From Lachnospiraceae bacterium (GTDB lineage: Bacteria > Bacillota > Clostridia > Lachnospirales > Lachnospiraceae), in NCBI GenBank assembly GCA_017550535.1, contig JAFZOS010000065.1:62001-126000 (forward strand): 64,000 nt of DNA, given 5' to 3'. The notes beneath the pieces were generated by a model. It was not told the DNA's origin. It did no database searches and was given only the letters and a program-made list of their open reading frames with translations. Made by a program: the position numbers and the translations under genes. Positions 1 to 7,402 of the stretch are shown here, one piece after another. Each line of letters opens with the position of its first letter. Within the stretch, counting starts at the first letter, position 1.

Positions 1-170
1 TAATTCTGCATATGGGCCTGGCAAAGATCCGCAAATGCAGATGCCATCATCATTCCCAACAGGATATAAAAAAGTCCGTTTGTCCTGCCATGGAACATCC
101 TCTTTAATACGCAGGAGATGACTACCAGCGATATGATTATGATAGCGCATGCGTCATAATACAGTATCAT
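1..170 (-). CDS. N-terminal fragment of a 7TM sensor protein, paralogue of the downstream-numbered EAL gene
   Basis: The reverse strand encodes a methionine-initiated reading frame of 56 codons that runs off the left edge of the window. It begins MILYYDACAI and continues into hydrophobic segments with an HGRTNGLFYILL stretch. This matches position for position the start of the neighbouring EAL protein (MRIIYFDICAM ... KGRTNRLILML), so the two are tandem paralogues. Its ATG overlaps the stop codon of that gene in an ATGA arrangement, and GGGGAGG lies 11 bases upstream, so start and translational coupling are well supported. The visible part is membrane sensor only; whether it ends in an EAL, GGDEF or other output domain cannot be seen. 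It is probably the last or next member of a c-di-GMP operon. Confidence 0.75.
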   Translation of the reverse strand, partial: MILYYDACAIIIISLVVISCVLKRMFHGRTNGLFYILLGMMMASAFADLCQAHMQN

Positions 171-2122
171 GTTTTTGATGCCCTCCCCGAATTATGTTCA
201 TTTACGAATTTTATAAAGTCCGCCTGCTCAAGCGGCTTCGAGAAATAGAAGCCCTGAATGTAATCGCAGCCAAGATCTATGAACCGGTCAAGGGTGCGCT
301 TGTTCTCAACGCCCTCAACCAATATCTTTTTATTCATCCGCTTTAACATATTCACGGTATTGACTATGGCTATCCACATCTTGGGATCATCCATCTCATC
401 AACAAAACTCTTGTCAAATTTCACAATATCAAACGGCAGCGATACTACCCTCTTTATGTTCGAATAACCCGTTCCATAGTCATCAAGTGAAAACTTAAAG
501 CCCATGTTCCACAACCTGAAGATATTTTCATCCGTTATCTTAGGATCGTAATCTGCCGCCGTTTCGGTAAGTTCAAGGTTTACCTGTGAGGGTTTAACAT
601 TATATTTGTCCGTAAGACCCTTTATCTTATCGGTCAGCCCCGGCTCGATACACTGGGCAACGGAAAGGTTGATCTCGATATACTCAAGTCCGCTTCCCGC
701 AAAATCACCCCGTCGTATAAACTTTATAACATCCTCCAGAACAAAATCACCGATATCATGTATGGCACCGCTGTTTTCGGCAGCAGGAATGAAAAGCCCC
801 GGCGAAACATAACCGTATTCTTCATCGAAAAGCCTGATAAGCGCCTCACCGGACACAAACTTATCATCAGCGACCGAGTAGATCGGCTGATAAAACATCC
901 GGAACCTTTTTTCCTCAATGCCCCTTTTAATGATATTGTCGATCTCGCTCTTCATCCTGTAGTCCTTTGAGTCCAGAATATCAGACAAAAGGACGACCTT
1001 GTCCATATCGGGTATTGTCCTGTGGAAGCTGTTTGAGAAGCTCATAAGCGAACTGTATGACTGCAGGTCATAAGGCGTCCTTGCAAGACATATCTTCGCA
1101 TCAAGACGTATCTCAAGGTTGGCGATCGTAAAGCTCTCCTGCATATATGCAACTATAAGGCGCCCCATATCAAGTGTCTGTTCATATTTATCGGCTTCCG
1201 TGACTATCGCGAAAACACCCCTGCCGTTATAATATACATCCGTGTACAGATTGATTATCTTTCCCATCTGTACAAACTTTGCGCCGGTCCGCTGAAGGGC
1301 TGAATTGTAGATCTCAAGTCCGAGATTAAGCCGGAGTGCACGATGATTTGTTATCTTTATAAGCAGCAGATTTGTCGGACGTCCTACACCGTAAGCACGC
1401 CTCATATCCGTAAAAAATCCGTTCTGGCTCAATGTACCCACAACACCGTCAACCACTTCCTCGGGACGCTGTATTGCGGTGGCTGTCATAAATATGGTAA
1501 GAGCAAGGGCCAATACCTCAACCCTCATGCCGGGATTTATACGCTGCGAAATGACCGCTGTCATATTAAATACTACAAATGAAAGCAGCATTACAAACTC
1601 GGACCTGCGGACCGTCTTCCTGTAACGCACCGTGATCCACAGGATCACAGCAAAATACACAAGTGCGACAACATAGATCACTATTATATACGGACCCCTG
1701 TGATATACACCCTCGGGATCTATATAAAAAACCTTATGGTTAAAACAGTTTACAAGCATACTCAGTGCTACGACTGCATAAGGTATAACAGTGATCCAGA
1801 AATGAACACCCCTGTTCTTTAACAAATGCCATACTCCGAAATAGGAATACAGGAACAAAAGATATGCCGGTGTTGTAAAATTCCTTATAAGATAAAACAG
1901 AGTATTTGAAACAAACTGTACCGGCGCATTCGAAGGCAGCTGTTTAACATAAGTCCCGTAAAGGCTGTCATAAACATCCAGCAGACCTGATAAGATGATC
2001 AGCACTGCAAGCATCAGAATAAGACGGTTGGTGCGCCCCTTTGTATACCTTCTGGTCACAAGGAACACAAACACCGTCAAGGCCAGTACCATCGCACATA
2101 TGTCAAAATAAATGATACGCAT
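167..2122 (-). CDS. 7TM-sensor EAL-domain c-di-GMP phosphodiesterase
   Basis: A 651-residue membrane protein predicted to hydrolyse cyclic di-GMP to pGpG. Residues 1-220 hold about seven hydrophobic helices resembling histidine-kinase-type 7TM input domains. Residues about 225-385 look like a degenerate GGDEF domain (NGRGVFAIV sits where GGDEFAIL would be). The EAL domain follows, with its signature glutamate at 426 (GEALIRL), then INLS, ELTET, LDDYGTGYSN, VKFDKSFV, ILVEGVE and YIQGFYFS. These are the metal- and substrate-binding positions of active enzymes, so activity is likely. GGCGGAG precedes the ATG by 7 bases. The gene starts 3 bases after the stop of the GGDEF gene and overlaps the next 7TM gene by ATGA, so the three form an operon. 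The ligand sensed is unknown. Confidence 0.88.
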   Translation of the reverse strand: MRIIYFDICAMVLALTVFVFLVTRRYTKGRTNRLILMLAVLIILSGLLDVYDSLYGTYVKQLPSNAPVQFVSNTLFYLIRNFTTPAYLLFLYSYFGVWHLLKNRGVHFWITVIPYAVVALSMLVNCFNHKVFYIDPEGVYHRGPYIIVIYVVALVYFAVILWITVRYRKTVRRSEFVMLLSFVVFNMTAVISQRINPGMRVEVLALALTIFMTATAIQRPEEVVDGVVGTLSQNGFFTDMRRAYGVGRPTNLLLIKITNHRALRLNLGLEIYNSALQRTGAKFVQMGKIINLYTDVYYNGRGVFAIVTEADKYEQTLDMGRLIVAYMQESFTIANLEIRLDAKICLARTPYDLQSYSSLMSFSNSFHRTIPDMDKVVLLSDILDSKDYRMKSEIDNIIKRGIEEKRFRMFYQPIYSVADDKFVSGEALIRLFDEEYGYVSPGLFIPAAENSGAIHDIGDFVLEDVIKFIRRGDFAGSGLEYIEINLSVAQCIEPGLTDKIKGLTDKYNVKPSQVNLELTETAADYDPKITDENIFRLWNMGFKFSLDDYGTGYSNIKRVVSLPFDIVKFDKSFVDEMDDPKMWIAIVNTVNMLKRMNKKILVEGVENKRTLDRFIDLGCDYIQGFYFSKPLEQADFIKFVNEHNSGRASKT

Positions 2123-2125
2123 CGT

Positions 2126-4465
2126 TTACTCCGCCAAACCCCTGTCACACTTTAAGCGGAGCGTGCCCTTGGGACTTAACCTCCGCTCCACTGCCCTTAC
2201 CGCAGAGCCTATAAGGTCGGATATGTCCGAAACCTTATCACATACAAACTCATAGGCCTCCAGGGATATTTCTATATCATAAGGATCCGCAGAAGAATCA
2301 TTATATGCCTTCAGCCTTTCATTTACGGAATTCCTTATATTCTCAATCATATCATATTTATCGCAAAGTATCATTGAAATAAATTCATCGTCACCGATAC
2401 GACCCACAGGGTTTTCCTCGCCCATTACGCTGACAAGCTTGTCCGCCACTGCCTTTAATGCCCTGTCACCGGCTTCATGCCCGTACTGTCCGTTTATCTG
2501 ACTTAAATAACTTACATCGGCAAGTATGATATAACCCTTCCTTCCGTTGTTCTTTGCAACAAGTGAAGTAAAACGTTTCACAAAACCGCATCCGTTAAGT
2601 ATGCCGGTAAGGTCATCCCTGTCCGAAACGTAATCGAGGATGCTTTCCTTCTCCTTAAGCTGCTCCTCTACATCGGCGGCCATATAGCTCATATCCCTGT
2701 AATTGAACAGAGCTCCTATCTGCAGCGTGCACATCATCGCAAAGAAAATATCCTTCTTTTCTATCTCATACAATATGATCCCGTACTGTCTGTTTCCGGA
2801 GCATATGACAAATGCGGTGTAATTTGCATGTCCCATTGAATTCAGTACGGAGCTTATGCCGTTATCAGTATCAATGTTGATACCGTTCTGACGAAGATAC
2901 ACATTAAGTCCGTTTACGTCAAACCGCCCCGCATAATGTATGGTGGTCGGCTTGGGCGGAAGCTGACCGTTCCTGTATACGACCGGTTTATGAAAAATGA
3001 AGATATGTGCCGATGCAACATTCATCCCCCTTAAGCGGCGCATAATATTTGTTATGACGTCAACCTCGGTTTTGTTTGTATCCATAAGATCCTTTGTAAA
3101 CAAAGGTATGAACCACAGCTGCTCCTTCCTCTGATTACCCACATCACGCATTCGCACTATCTCGGCTTCTTTAAGCTGCCTGATACCGTCTATCATTATC
3201 GAAGTAAGCTTTGCGCGTTCCCTGCCATGAGGGATCATATACATGATATCCTCAAGGAGTGCAGTGGTCTTCTCCGTAACCATCCTGTTTGAAATATTCT
3301 TAAATGCCGTCAGCTTGGAAATATAATCACTTACCGTTGCAACCGTTTCGTCGATATCATCAAATGAGGTGGTCAGTTTTTTGAGGATAAACGAAAACAT
3401 ATCTGAATATATCCTGCCAAATTCAATCTTCTCGCTCTCATATGGAAGAAATGAAAAGATATCACGAACGGCTGTGACCGAATTTTTCTCTATGTAGCTT
3501 TTAACCTTTTTAAGGACATCCGCATCCAGCTTACCCGGTCCGTTCTTCTGCCTGTCAGAAGTACGAACCCCCACACACCCGCACGAATTCCGCTTTACCA
3601 TTTTGCATGGGATCTTGGAGCCGCCGATTTTTAAACCTTTCGCTATCTTAACGGCTTTTTTAACGGCTTCGCTTCCGAATCCGTAACTGTTATACATAAC
3701 GCCCGTAAGTCCCGGTGTCATCGGATGTGACATGCCAAGGTCATCAAAACCGGTCACTGCAAGGTCCTTGCCGATCACGATACCCCTCTTATTGCATGCT
3801 CTGTACGCAATCCTTGCGTAAGAATCACAACTGCACACAAGCGCGTCCATATAAGGAAAATCATCAAAAATGGCATTGATCCTGCGCTCCTCATTATCCG
3901 GCGAATCGCATACGACGATCTGATCGGAAGAATAATTGAGCGCATGCGCATTCATGGTATCCTTAAATGCACGCAGCCTTTCCTTAAAATCGTATTCCTC
4001 GGGATCGCCTGAAACATACACGATAAAAGAACAATTATGATCAACAATAAGATGCTCAACGCACTCACACATGGCCTGATAGCTGTCAGCCACCTGATAT
4101 GCGATTGAAGGTTTACCGGGTATCGTTTCAAGTACCAGCATCGGTATATCTTTATACCGCTCGGTCAGAGCATTGATATCGGGCAGTATCCTAGACCTTC
4201 GCATTGAACCGCTCACTATTATAAGCGCATCCGGTTTTATGAGTTCGGCATAATCAAATACCGAATCGAGCTGATCGACATACTCACTGTCAATATCGTC
4301 ACCGGTATAATATGTCTCCTCGCCGGGTGCCTGAGGCCCCAGAAGATACACCAGGTTTATATTCTCTTCCTTGGCCGTATCGTACATTCCGCTGTACATC
4401 GCCTCGGAAAAATCCGTATTCACATCTCGCATCATGACCGCGATCGTCATACCCTTGTCATCCAT
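2126..4465 (-). CDS. LacI-like ligand-binding sensor fused to a GGDEF domain
   Basis: A 779-residue protein without an evident signal peptide or membrane helix. The first ~300 residues resemble the periplasmic-binding-protein fold of LacI-type regulators but lack the helix-turn-helix (starts at TIAVMMRDVNTDFSEAMYSG; AVTGFDDLGMSHPMTPGLTG near residue 240-260). A cysteine pair in SCGCVG follows near 295, then a long helical middle region and a C-terminal GGDEF domain starting DDLTGILN near 625. The signature reads RIGDDEF (G691-D692-D693-E694-F695), so the second glycine is aspartate; GTP binding may be weakened and activity is uncertain. Such sugar-sensor GGDEF proteins are common in Lachnospiraceae. 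The gene follows rimM by 19 bases and precedes the EAL gene by 3, suggesting opposed functions in one transcript. Confidence 0.82.
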   Translation of the reverse strand: MDDKGMTIAVMMRDVNTDFSEAMYSGMYDTAKEENINLVYLLGPQAPGEETYYTGDDIDSEYVDQLDSVFDYAELIKPDALIIVSGSMRRSRILPDINALTERYKDIPMLVLETIPGKPSIAYQVADSYQAMCECVEHLIVDHNCSFIVYVSGDPEEYDFKERLRAFKDTMNAHALNYSSDQIVVCDSPDNEERRINAIFDDFPYMDALVCSCDSYARIAYRACNKRGIVIGKDLAVTGFDDLGMSHPMTPGLTGVMYNSYGFGSEAVKKAVKIAKGLKIGGSKIPCKMVKRNSCGCVGVRTSDRQKNGPGKLDADVLKKVKSYIEKNSVTAVRDIFSFLPYESEKIEFGRIYSDMFSFILKKLTTSFDDIDETVATVSDYISKLTAFKNISNRMVTEKTTALLEDIMYMIPHGRERAKLTSIMIDGIRQLKEAEIVRMRDVGNQRKEQLWFIPLFTKDLMDTNKTEVDVITNIMRRLRGMNVASAHIFIFHKPVVYRNGQLPPKPTTIHYAGRFDVNGLNVYLRQNGINIDTDNGISSVLNSMGHANYTAFVICSGNRQYGIILYEIEKKDIFFAMMCTLQIGALFNYRDMSYMAADVEEQLKEKESILDYVSDRDDLTGILNGCGFVKRFTSLVAKNNGRKGYIILADVSYLSQINGQYGHEAGDRALKAVADKLVSVMGEENPVGRIGDDEFISMILCDKYDMIENIRNSVNERLKAYNDSSADPYDIEISLEAYEFVCDKVSDISDLIGSAVRAVERRLSPKGTLRLKCDRGLAE

Positions 4466-4484
4466 AACAACGTATCCTCGTTAA

Positions 4485-4988
4485 TCACAGGCCTTCAAGC
4501 ACATGGACCCTCATAATATTTCCCGCCGTATCAACCGACAGGATGCACTGTTTTATTGCGGGAAGCAGAAGTTCTCCTCCGTCACCGCGTTTTATTACAT
4601 AAACATCATTGGCACCTGTTTCTATGACATCCGTGAGCTTTCCAATAGGATCACCGTCCTCATCAATGACATCCATTCCGATAAGATCGGCTATAAAATA
4701 CTCGTCACTGTCAAGCTTGACGGCATTCTCCCTTGTCACATAGATACTCATGCCCTTGTATTTTTCTATATCGTTTATACTGTCATAGCCCCTGAACTTA
4801 ATTATGACAAACTGTTTAAAGAATTTTACTCCTTCGATATCAAGATTTACAAAACCGCTGCCGCTATCAAGAAGCACACTCTTTAATCCTTTAAACCTCC
4901 TGACATCATCAGTGGTAGGGAATACCTTCATCTCCCCATGAACACCGTGTGTCGAACTTAATATCCCCACCTGTAGCTTATCTTCCAT
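4485..4988 (-). CDS. rimM: Ribosome maturation factor RimM
   Basis: RimM binds ribosomal protein S19 and helps mature the head of the 30S subunit. The frame shows the N-terminal RimM beta-barrel start LQVGILSSTHGVHGEMKV and a C-terminal PRC-barrel (DEYFIADLIGMDVIDEDG). I take the ATG at 4988 (protein begins MEDKLQVG, 167 residues, the usual family size) rather than upstream alternatives up to 5018, because AGG lies about 8 bases before it and the family starts close to this motif. It is the usual neighbour of rpsP, ffh and khpA, but here a strong terminator separates it from khpA, so it needs read-through or its own promoter. The c-di-GMP genes follow 19 bases later. Confidence 0.93.
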   Translation of the reverse strand: MEDKLQVGILSSTHGVHGEMKVFPTTDDVRRFKGLKSVLLDSGSGFVNLDIEGVKFFKQFVIIKFRGYDSINDIEKYKGMSIYVTRENAVKLDSDEYFIADLIGMDVIDEDGDPIGKLTDVIETGANDVYVIKRGDGGELLLPAIKQCILSVDTAGNIMRVHVLEGL

Positions 4989-5048
4989 ATCCTGTACCTG
5001 CCGAATCATGACTGCCATATATACTATATCATTTATTGGATACGATTA

Positions 5049-5084
5049 AAAGAAAAAATGGTCACGGGAACATACCCGTGACCA
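5049..5084 (-). terminator. Intrinsic terminator between khpA and rimM
   Basis: A perfect 10-base-pair stem (TGGTCACGGG with CCCGTGACCA, loop of 6) ends at 5059 on the minus strand and is followed by A-TTTTTT-C-TTTT. It lies 6 bases after the khpA stop, so it should end the ylxM-ffh-rpsP-khpA transcript before rimM, at least partly. A weak TATAGT-like -10 lies downstream, before rimM. Confidence 0.88.
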
Positions 5085-5090
5085 CTTGGA

Positions 5091-5333
5091 TTACTCTTCG
5101 GCGGTATCAACTATATCAACTATGACTTTTCTGCTCTCCTTCATTGAAGCCGCCTTTACTACAGTCCTTAAGGCCTTGGCTATCCTTCCCTGTTTGCCTA
5201 TGACCTTACCCATGTCCGACTGCGCAACTTTAAGCTCAACAATGATCGCATTTGCATCCTCGCGCTGGGTTACCGTAACCTCATCCGGTTTCTCGACGAG
5301 AGACTTCGCGATTACTTCTACCAAATCTTTCAT
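5091..5333 (-). CDS. khpA: KH-domain RNA-binding protein KhpA
   Basis: An 80-residue single KH-domain protein. The GxxG loop that contacts RNA is visible as IGKQGR near residue 47, flanked by the helix RIAKALRTVVKAA. KhpA, with its partner KhpB, binds many transcripts and influences cell elongation and division in Gram-positive bacteria. It is almost always encoded between rpsP and rimM, as here. GGAGG sits 6 bases before the ATG. It starts 15 bases after rpsP and is followed at once by a strong terminator, so it is the last gene of the ylxM-ffh-rpsP unit. Confidence 0.94.
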   Translation of the reverse strand: MKDLVEVIAKSLVEKPDEVTVTQREDANAIIVELKVAQSDMGKVIGKQGRIAKALRTVVKAASMKESRKVIVDIVDTAEE

Positions 5334-5348
5334 GATCTACCTCCGAGA

Positions 5349-5594
5349 TTACTTTGATATTCCGGCATTCTTAAAGATCCTGCTTACGACCTCGGTAGGC
5401 TGAGCGCCGTTGTTAAGCCACTTCTTAGCCAGCTCTTCGTTAACCTTGACTGTGCTGGGTTCCGTATTGGGATCGTAGATTCCGATCTCCTCGATAAACC
5501 TTCCGTCACGAGGGGACCTTGCATCAGCAACTATTATTCTATAATAAGGTGCCTTCTTCTGTCCCATTCTTCTGAGCCTGATTTTAACTGCCAT
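5349..5594 (-). CDS. rpsP: 30S ribosomal protein S16
   Basis: An 81-residue protein beginning [19 protein letters not shown], the conserved S16 N-terminus, followed by [12 protein letters not shown]-like sequence ([19 protein letters not shown]). S16 binds 16S rRNA and assists 30S assembly. The ATG at 5594 is chosen because AGGAGGTG lies 6-7 bases upstream; the in-frame GTG at 5603 overlaps that ribosome binding site. It lies between ffh and khpA, the usual Firmicutes order. Confidence 0.97.
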   Translation of the reverse strand: MAVKIRLRRMGQKKAPYYRIIVADARSPRDGRFIEEIGIYDPNTEPSTVKVNEELAKKWLNNGAQPTEVVSRIFKNAGISK

Positions 5595-5626
5595 TTCTTT
5601 CACCTCCTAAATTATTTGGTATTTAT

Positions 5627-6982
5627 TTAAAAGGGCATCTTAAACTTTCCCTTTTTACCCATTCCGTTCATCATTCCCGGAAGCTGTTTTAACATCTTCC
5701 TTGACTGTTCAAACTGCTTGACCAGCCTGTTGACCTCGGAAATGTCAACTCCCGCTCCCTTTGCTATCCTGTGCTTTCGTGATGGATTTAAAATGTCGGG
5801 ATTCTGTCGTTCCTTTTTTGTCATTGAAAGCACTATCGCTTCCGTGCGCGCCATCTTTTTTTCATCAACCGCATTTTCAAGATTCTGCGCCTTTATGCCC
5901 ATGCCGAGCCCCGGCATCATGCCGAGCACACTTGAGAGGCCTCCCATCTTTTTCATCTGGTTCATGCTCTCAAGGTAGTCCTCAAAGTCGAACTTGCCTT
6001 TTTTGAGCTTGCGTGTTATTTCCTTTTCCCTGTCTTCATCGATATCAAGGTTTTCCTGAGCCTTCTCGATAAGGGTGAGCACATCGCCCATTCCGAGTAT
6101 CCTGCTTGCCATCCTGTCAGGATAAAACTGCTCAAGATCGGAAAGCTTCTCTCCCATACCGACAAAGAGGATCGGCTTGCCGGTCACCGCTTTTATCGAC
6201 AATGCGGCACCGCCCCTTGCATCACCGTCCATCTTCGACAGGATGACACCGTCGACACCGACCCGATCATTAAAGGCACTTGCTACATTTACTGCCTCCT
6301 GACCGGTCATTGCATCCACCACCAGAAGAGTCTGGTTGACACTTACGTTTTCCTTGATATCCTCAAGCTCATGCATCATCTCCTCGTCTATCTGGAGACG
6401 GCCGGCCGTATCTATAAGTATTGTATTATGTCCGTTCTTTGCCGCATGTTCAACCGCAGCCCTGCATATATCAACCGGTGTATTTTTATCTCCTATGGAA
6501 AAAAAGTCAACCTCCTGCTTTTGCGCATTAAGCTCAAGCTGCTTTATCGCCGCAGGCCTGTATACATCGGCCGCTACCAGAAGGCATTTCCTTCCTTTTA
6601 ACTTCAATTTACCGGCTATCTTTGCCGCCGTTGTCGTTTTACCTGCTCCCTGCAGGCCGCACATCATGATGACCGTAACTGCTTTTCCCGGCTGCAGCGT
6701 AAGCTCGGTCGTTTCGCTGCCCATAAGGGCTATCATTTCCTCGTTTACGATCTTTATGACCATCTGTCCGGGATTGAGTCCGTTTAATACATCCTGACCG
6801 ACCGCCCTCTCCTCAACAGATTTGACAAACTGTTTGACAACCCTGAAATTGACATCCGCCTCAAGCAGTGCAAGCTTCACTTCCTTAAGCGCCGCCTTAA
6901 CATCCTCTTCGCTTAAGCGGCCCTTGCTCCTTAATCCCTTGAATACATTCTGCAGTTTCTCGGTAAGGCTCTCGAATGCCAT
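5627..6982 (-). CDS. ffh: Signal recognition particle GTPase Ffh (SRP54)
   Basis: The 451-residue SRP protein binds 4.5S/6S RNA and signal peptides of nascent membrane proteins and docks with FtsY. The N domain occupies residues 1-90; the GTPase shows the P-loop GLQGAGKTTT (109-118), DTAGRL, and TKMD-equivalent SKMDGDARGG. The C-terminal M domain is methionine-rich (MNQMKKMGGLSSVLGMMPG and KQLPGMMNGMG). The ATG follows the ylxM stop directly (TAGATG) with GGAGG 8 bases upstream, so the two are coupled. rpsP follows. The RNA partner gene is not in the window. Confidence 0.98.
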   Translation of the reverse strand: MAFESLTEKLQNVFKGLRSKGRLSEEDVKAALKEVKLALLEADVNFRVVKQFVKSVEERAVGQDVLNGLNPGQMVIKIVNEEMIALMGSETTELTLQPGKAVTVIMMCGLQGAGKTTTAAKIAGKLKLKGRKCLLVAADVYRPAAIKQLELNAQKQEVDFFSIGDKNTPVDICRAAVEHAAKNGHNTILIDTAGRLQIDEEMMHELEDIKENVSVNQTLLVVDAMTGQEAVNVASAFNDRVGVDGVILSKMDGDARGGAALSIKAVTGKPILFVGMGEKLSDLEQFYPDRMASRILGMGDVLTLIEKAQENLDIDEDREKEITRKLKKGKFDFEDYLESMNQMKKMGGLSSVLGMMPGLGMGIKAQNLENAVDEKKMARTEAIVLSMTKKERQNPDILNPSRKHRIAKGAGVDISEVNRLVKQFEQSRKMLKQLPGMMNGMGKKGKFKMPF

Positions 6983-7315
6983 CTACAGTGCCTCCATAAG
7001 CTCCGAACACAGGCGGTGTATCGTTTCCCGGTTTCCGGGACCTCCATCAAGTGCCAGAGCATCTATTTCCCCGACAAGCTTCTTTACCTTATCAAACCGC
7101 TCGATCATGTGAAGCCTGTCATCATATCCTTTAAGTATCTTATCGCATCGCTTTATAAGATCGTGCACACCCTGTCTTGTGATCCCGTATTCGTCCGACA
7201 GCTCCTTTAAGGAAAGATCCTCATGAACCGCGCTTTCATATACACGCCTTTGATGCTCGGTAAGAAGCTCACCGTAAAAATCATATAACAGGTTTTGCTC
7301 AACAATATGTTCCAT
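6983..7315 (-). CDS. ylxM: YlxM, UPF0122 helix-turn-helix protein of the SRP operon
   Basis: A 110-residue protein with a sigma-70 region 4-like helix-turn-helix (LSLKELSDEYGITRQGVHDL, residues 35-54), the mark of the UPF0122/YlxM family. In streptococci YlxM has been linked to SRP assembly and stimulation of Ffh/FtsY GTPase activity; its DNA-binding role is unproven. The ATG has AAGGAG 7 bases upstream. It is the first gene of the ylxM-ffh-rpsP-khpA unit and a clear promoter lies just upstream. Confidence 0.93.
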   Translation of the reverse strand: MEHIVEQNLLYDFYGELLTEHQRRVYESAVHEDLSLKELSDEYGITRQGVHDLIKRCDKILKGYDDRLHMIERFDKVKKLVGEIDALALDGGPGNRETIHRLCSELMEAL

Positions 7316-7341
7316 AGTACCGCTCCTTACGCACAGAGACT

Positions 7342-7370
7342 AATATACACAATAAAAAAAGGGGTGTCAA
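7342..7370 (-). promoter_or_regulatory. Vegetative promoter of ylxM-ffh, overlapping the ilvA terminator
   Basis: On the minus strand TTGACA (7370-7365) and TATATT (7347-7342) are 17 bases apart, a near-consensus sigma-A promoter. Transcription would start near 7335, about 20 bases before the ylxM ATG. The -35 box lies in the 3' arm of the terminator stem behind ilvA. Confidence 0.75.
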
Positions 7371-7390
7371 GTATTATTTCTTGACACCCC
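7352..7390 (-). terminator. Intrinsic terminator behind ilvA
   Basis: An 11-base-pair perfect stem (GGGGTGTCAAG with CTTGACACCCC, 8-base loop) is followed on the minus strand by seven T residues. It lies 13 bases after the ilvA stop and should end the rnc-smc-ftsY-ilvA transcript. Confidence 0.92.
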
Positions 7391-7402
7391 TCCTCACATT
7401 TA

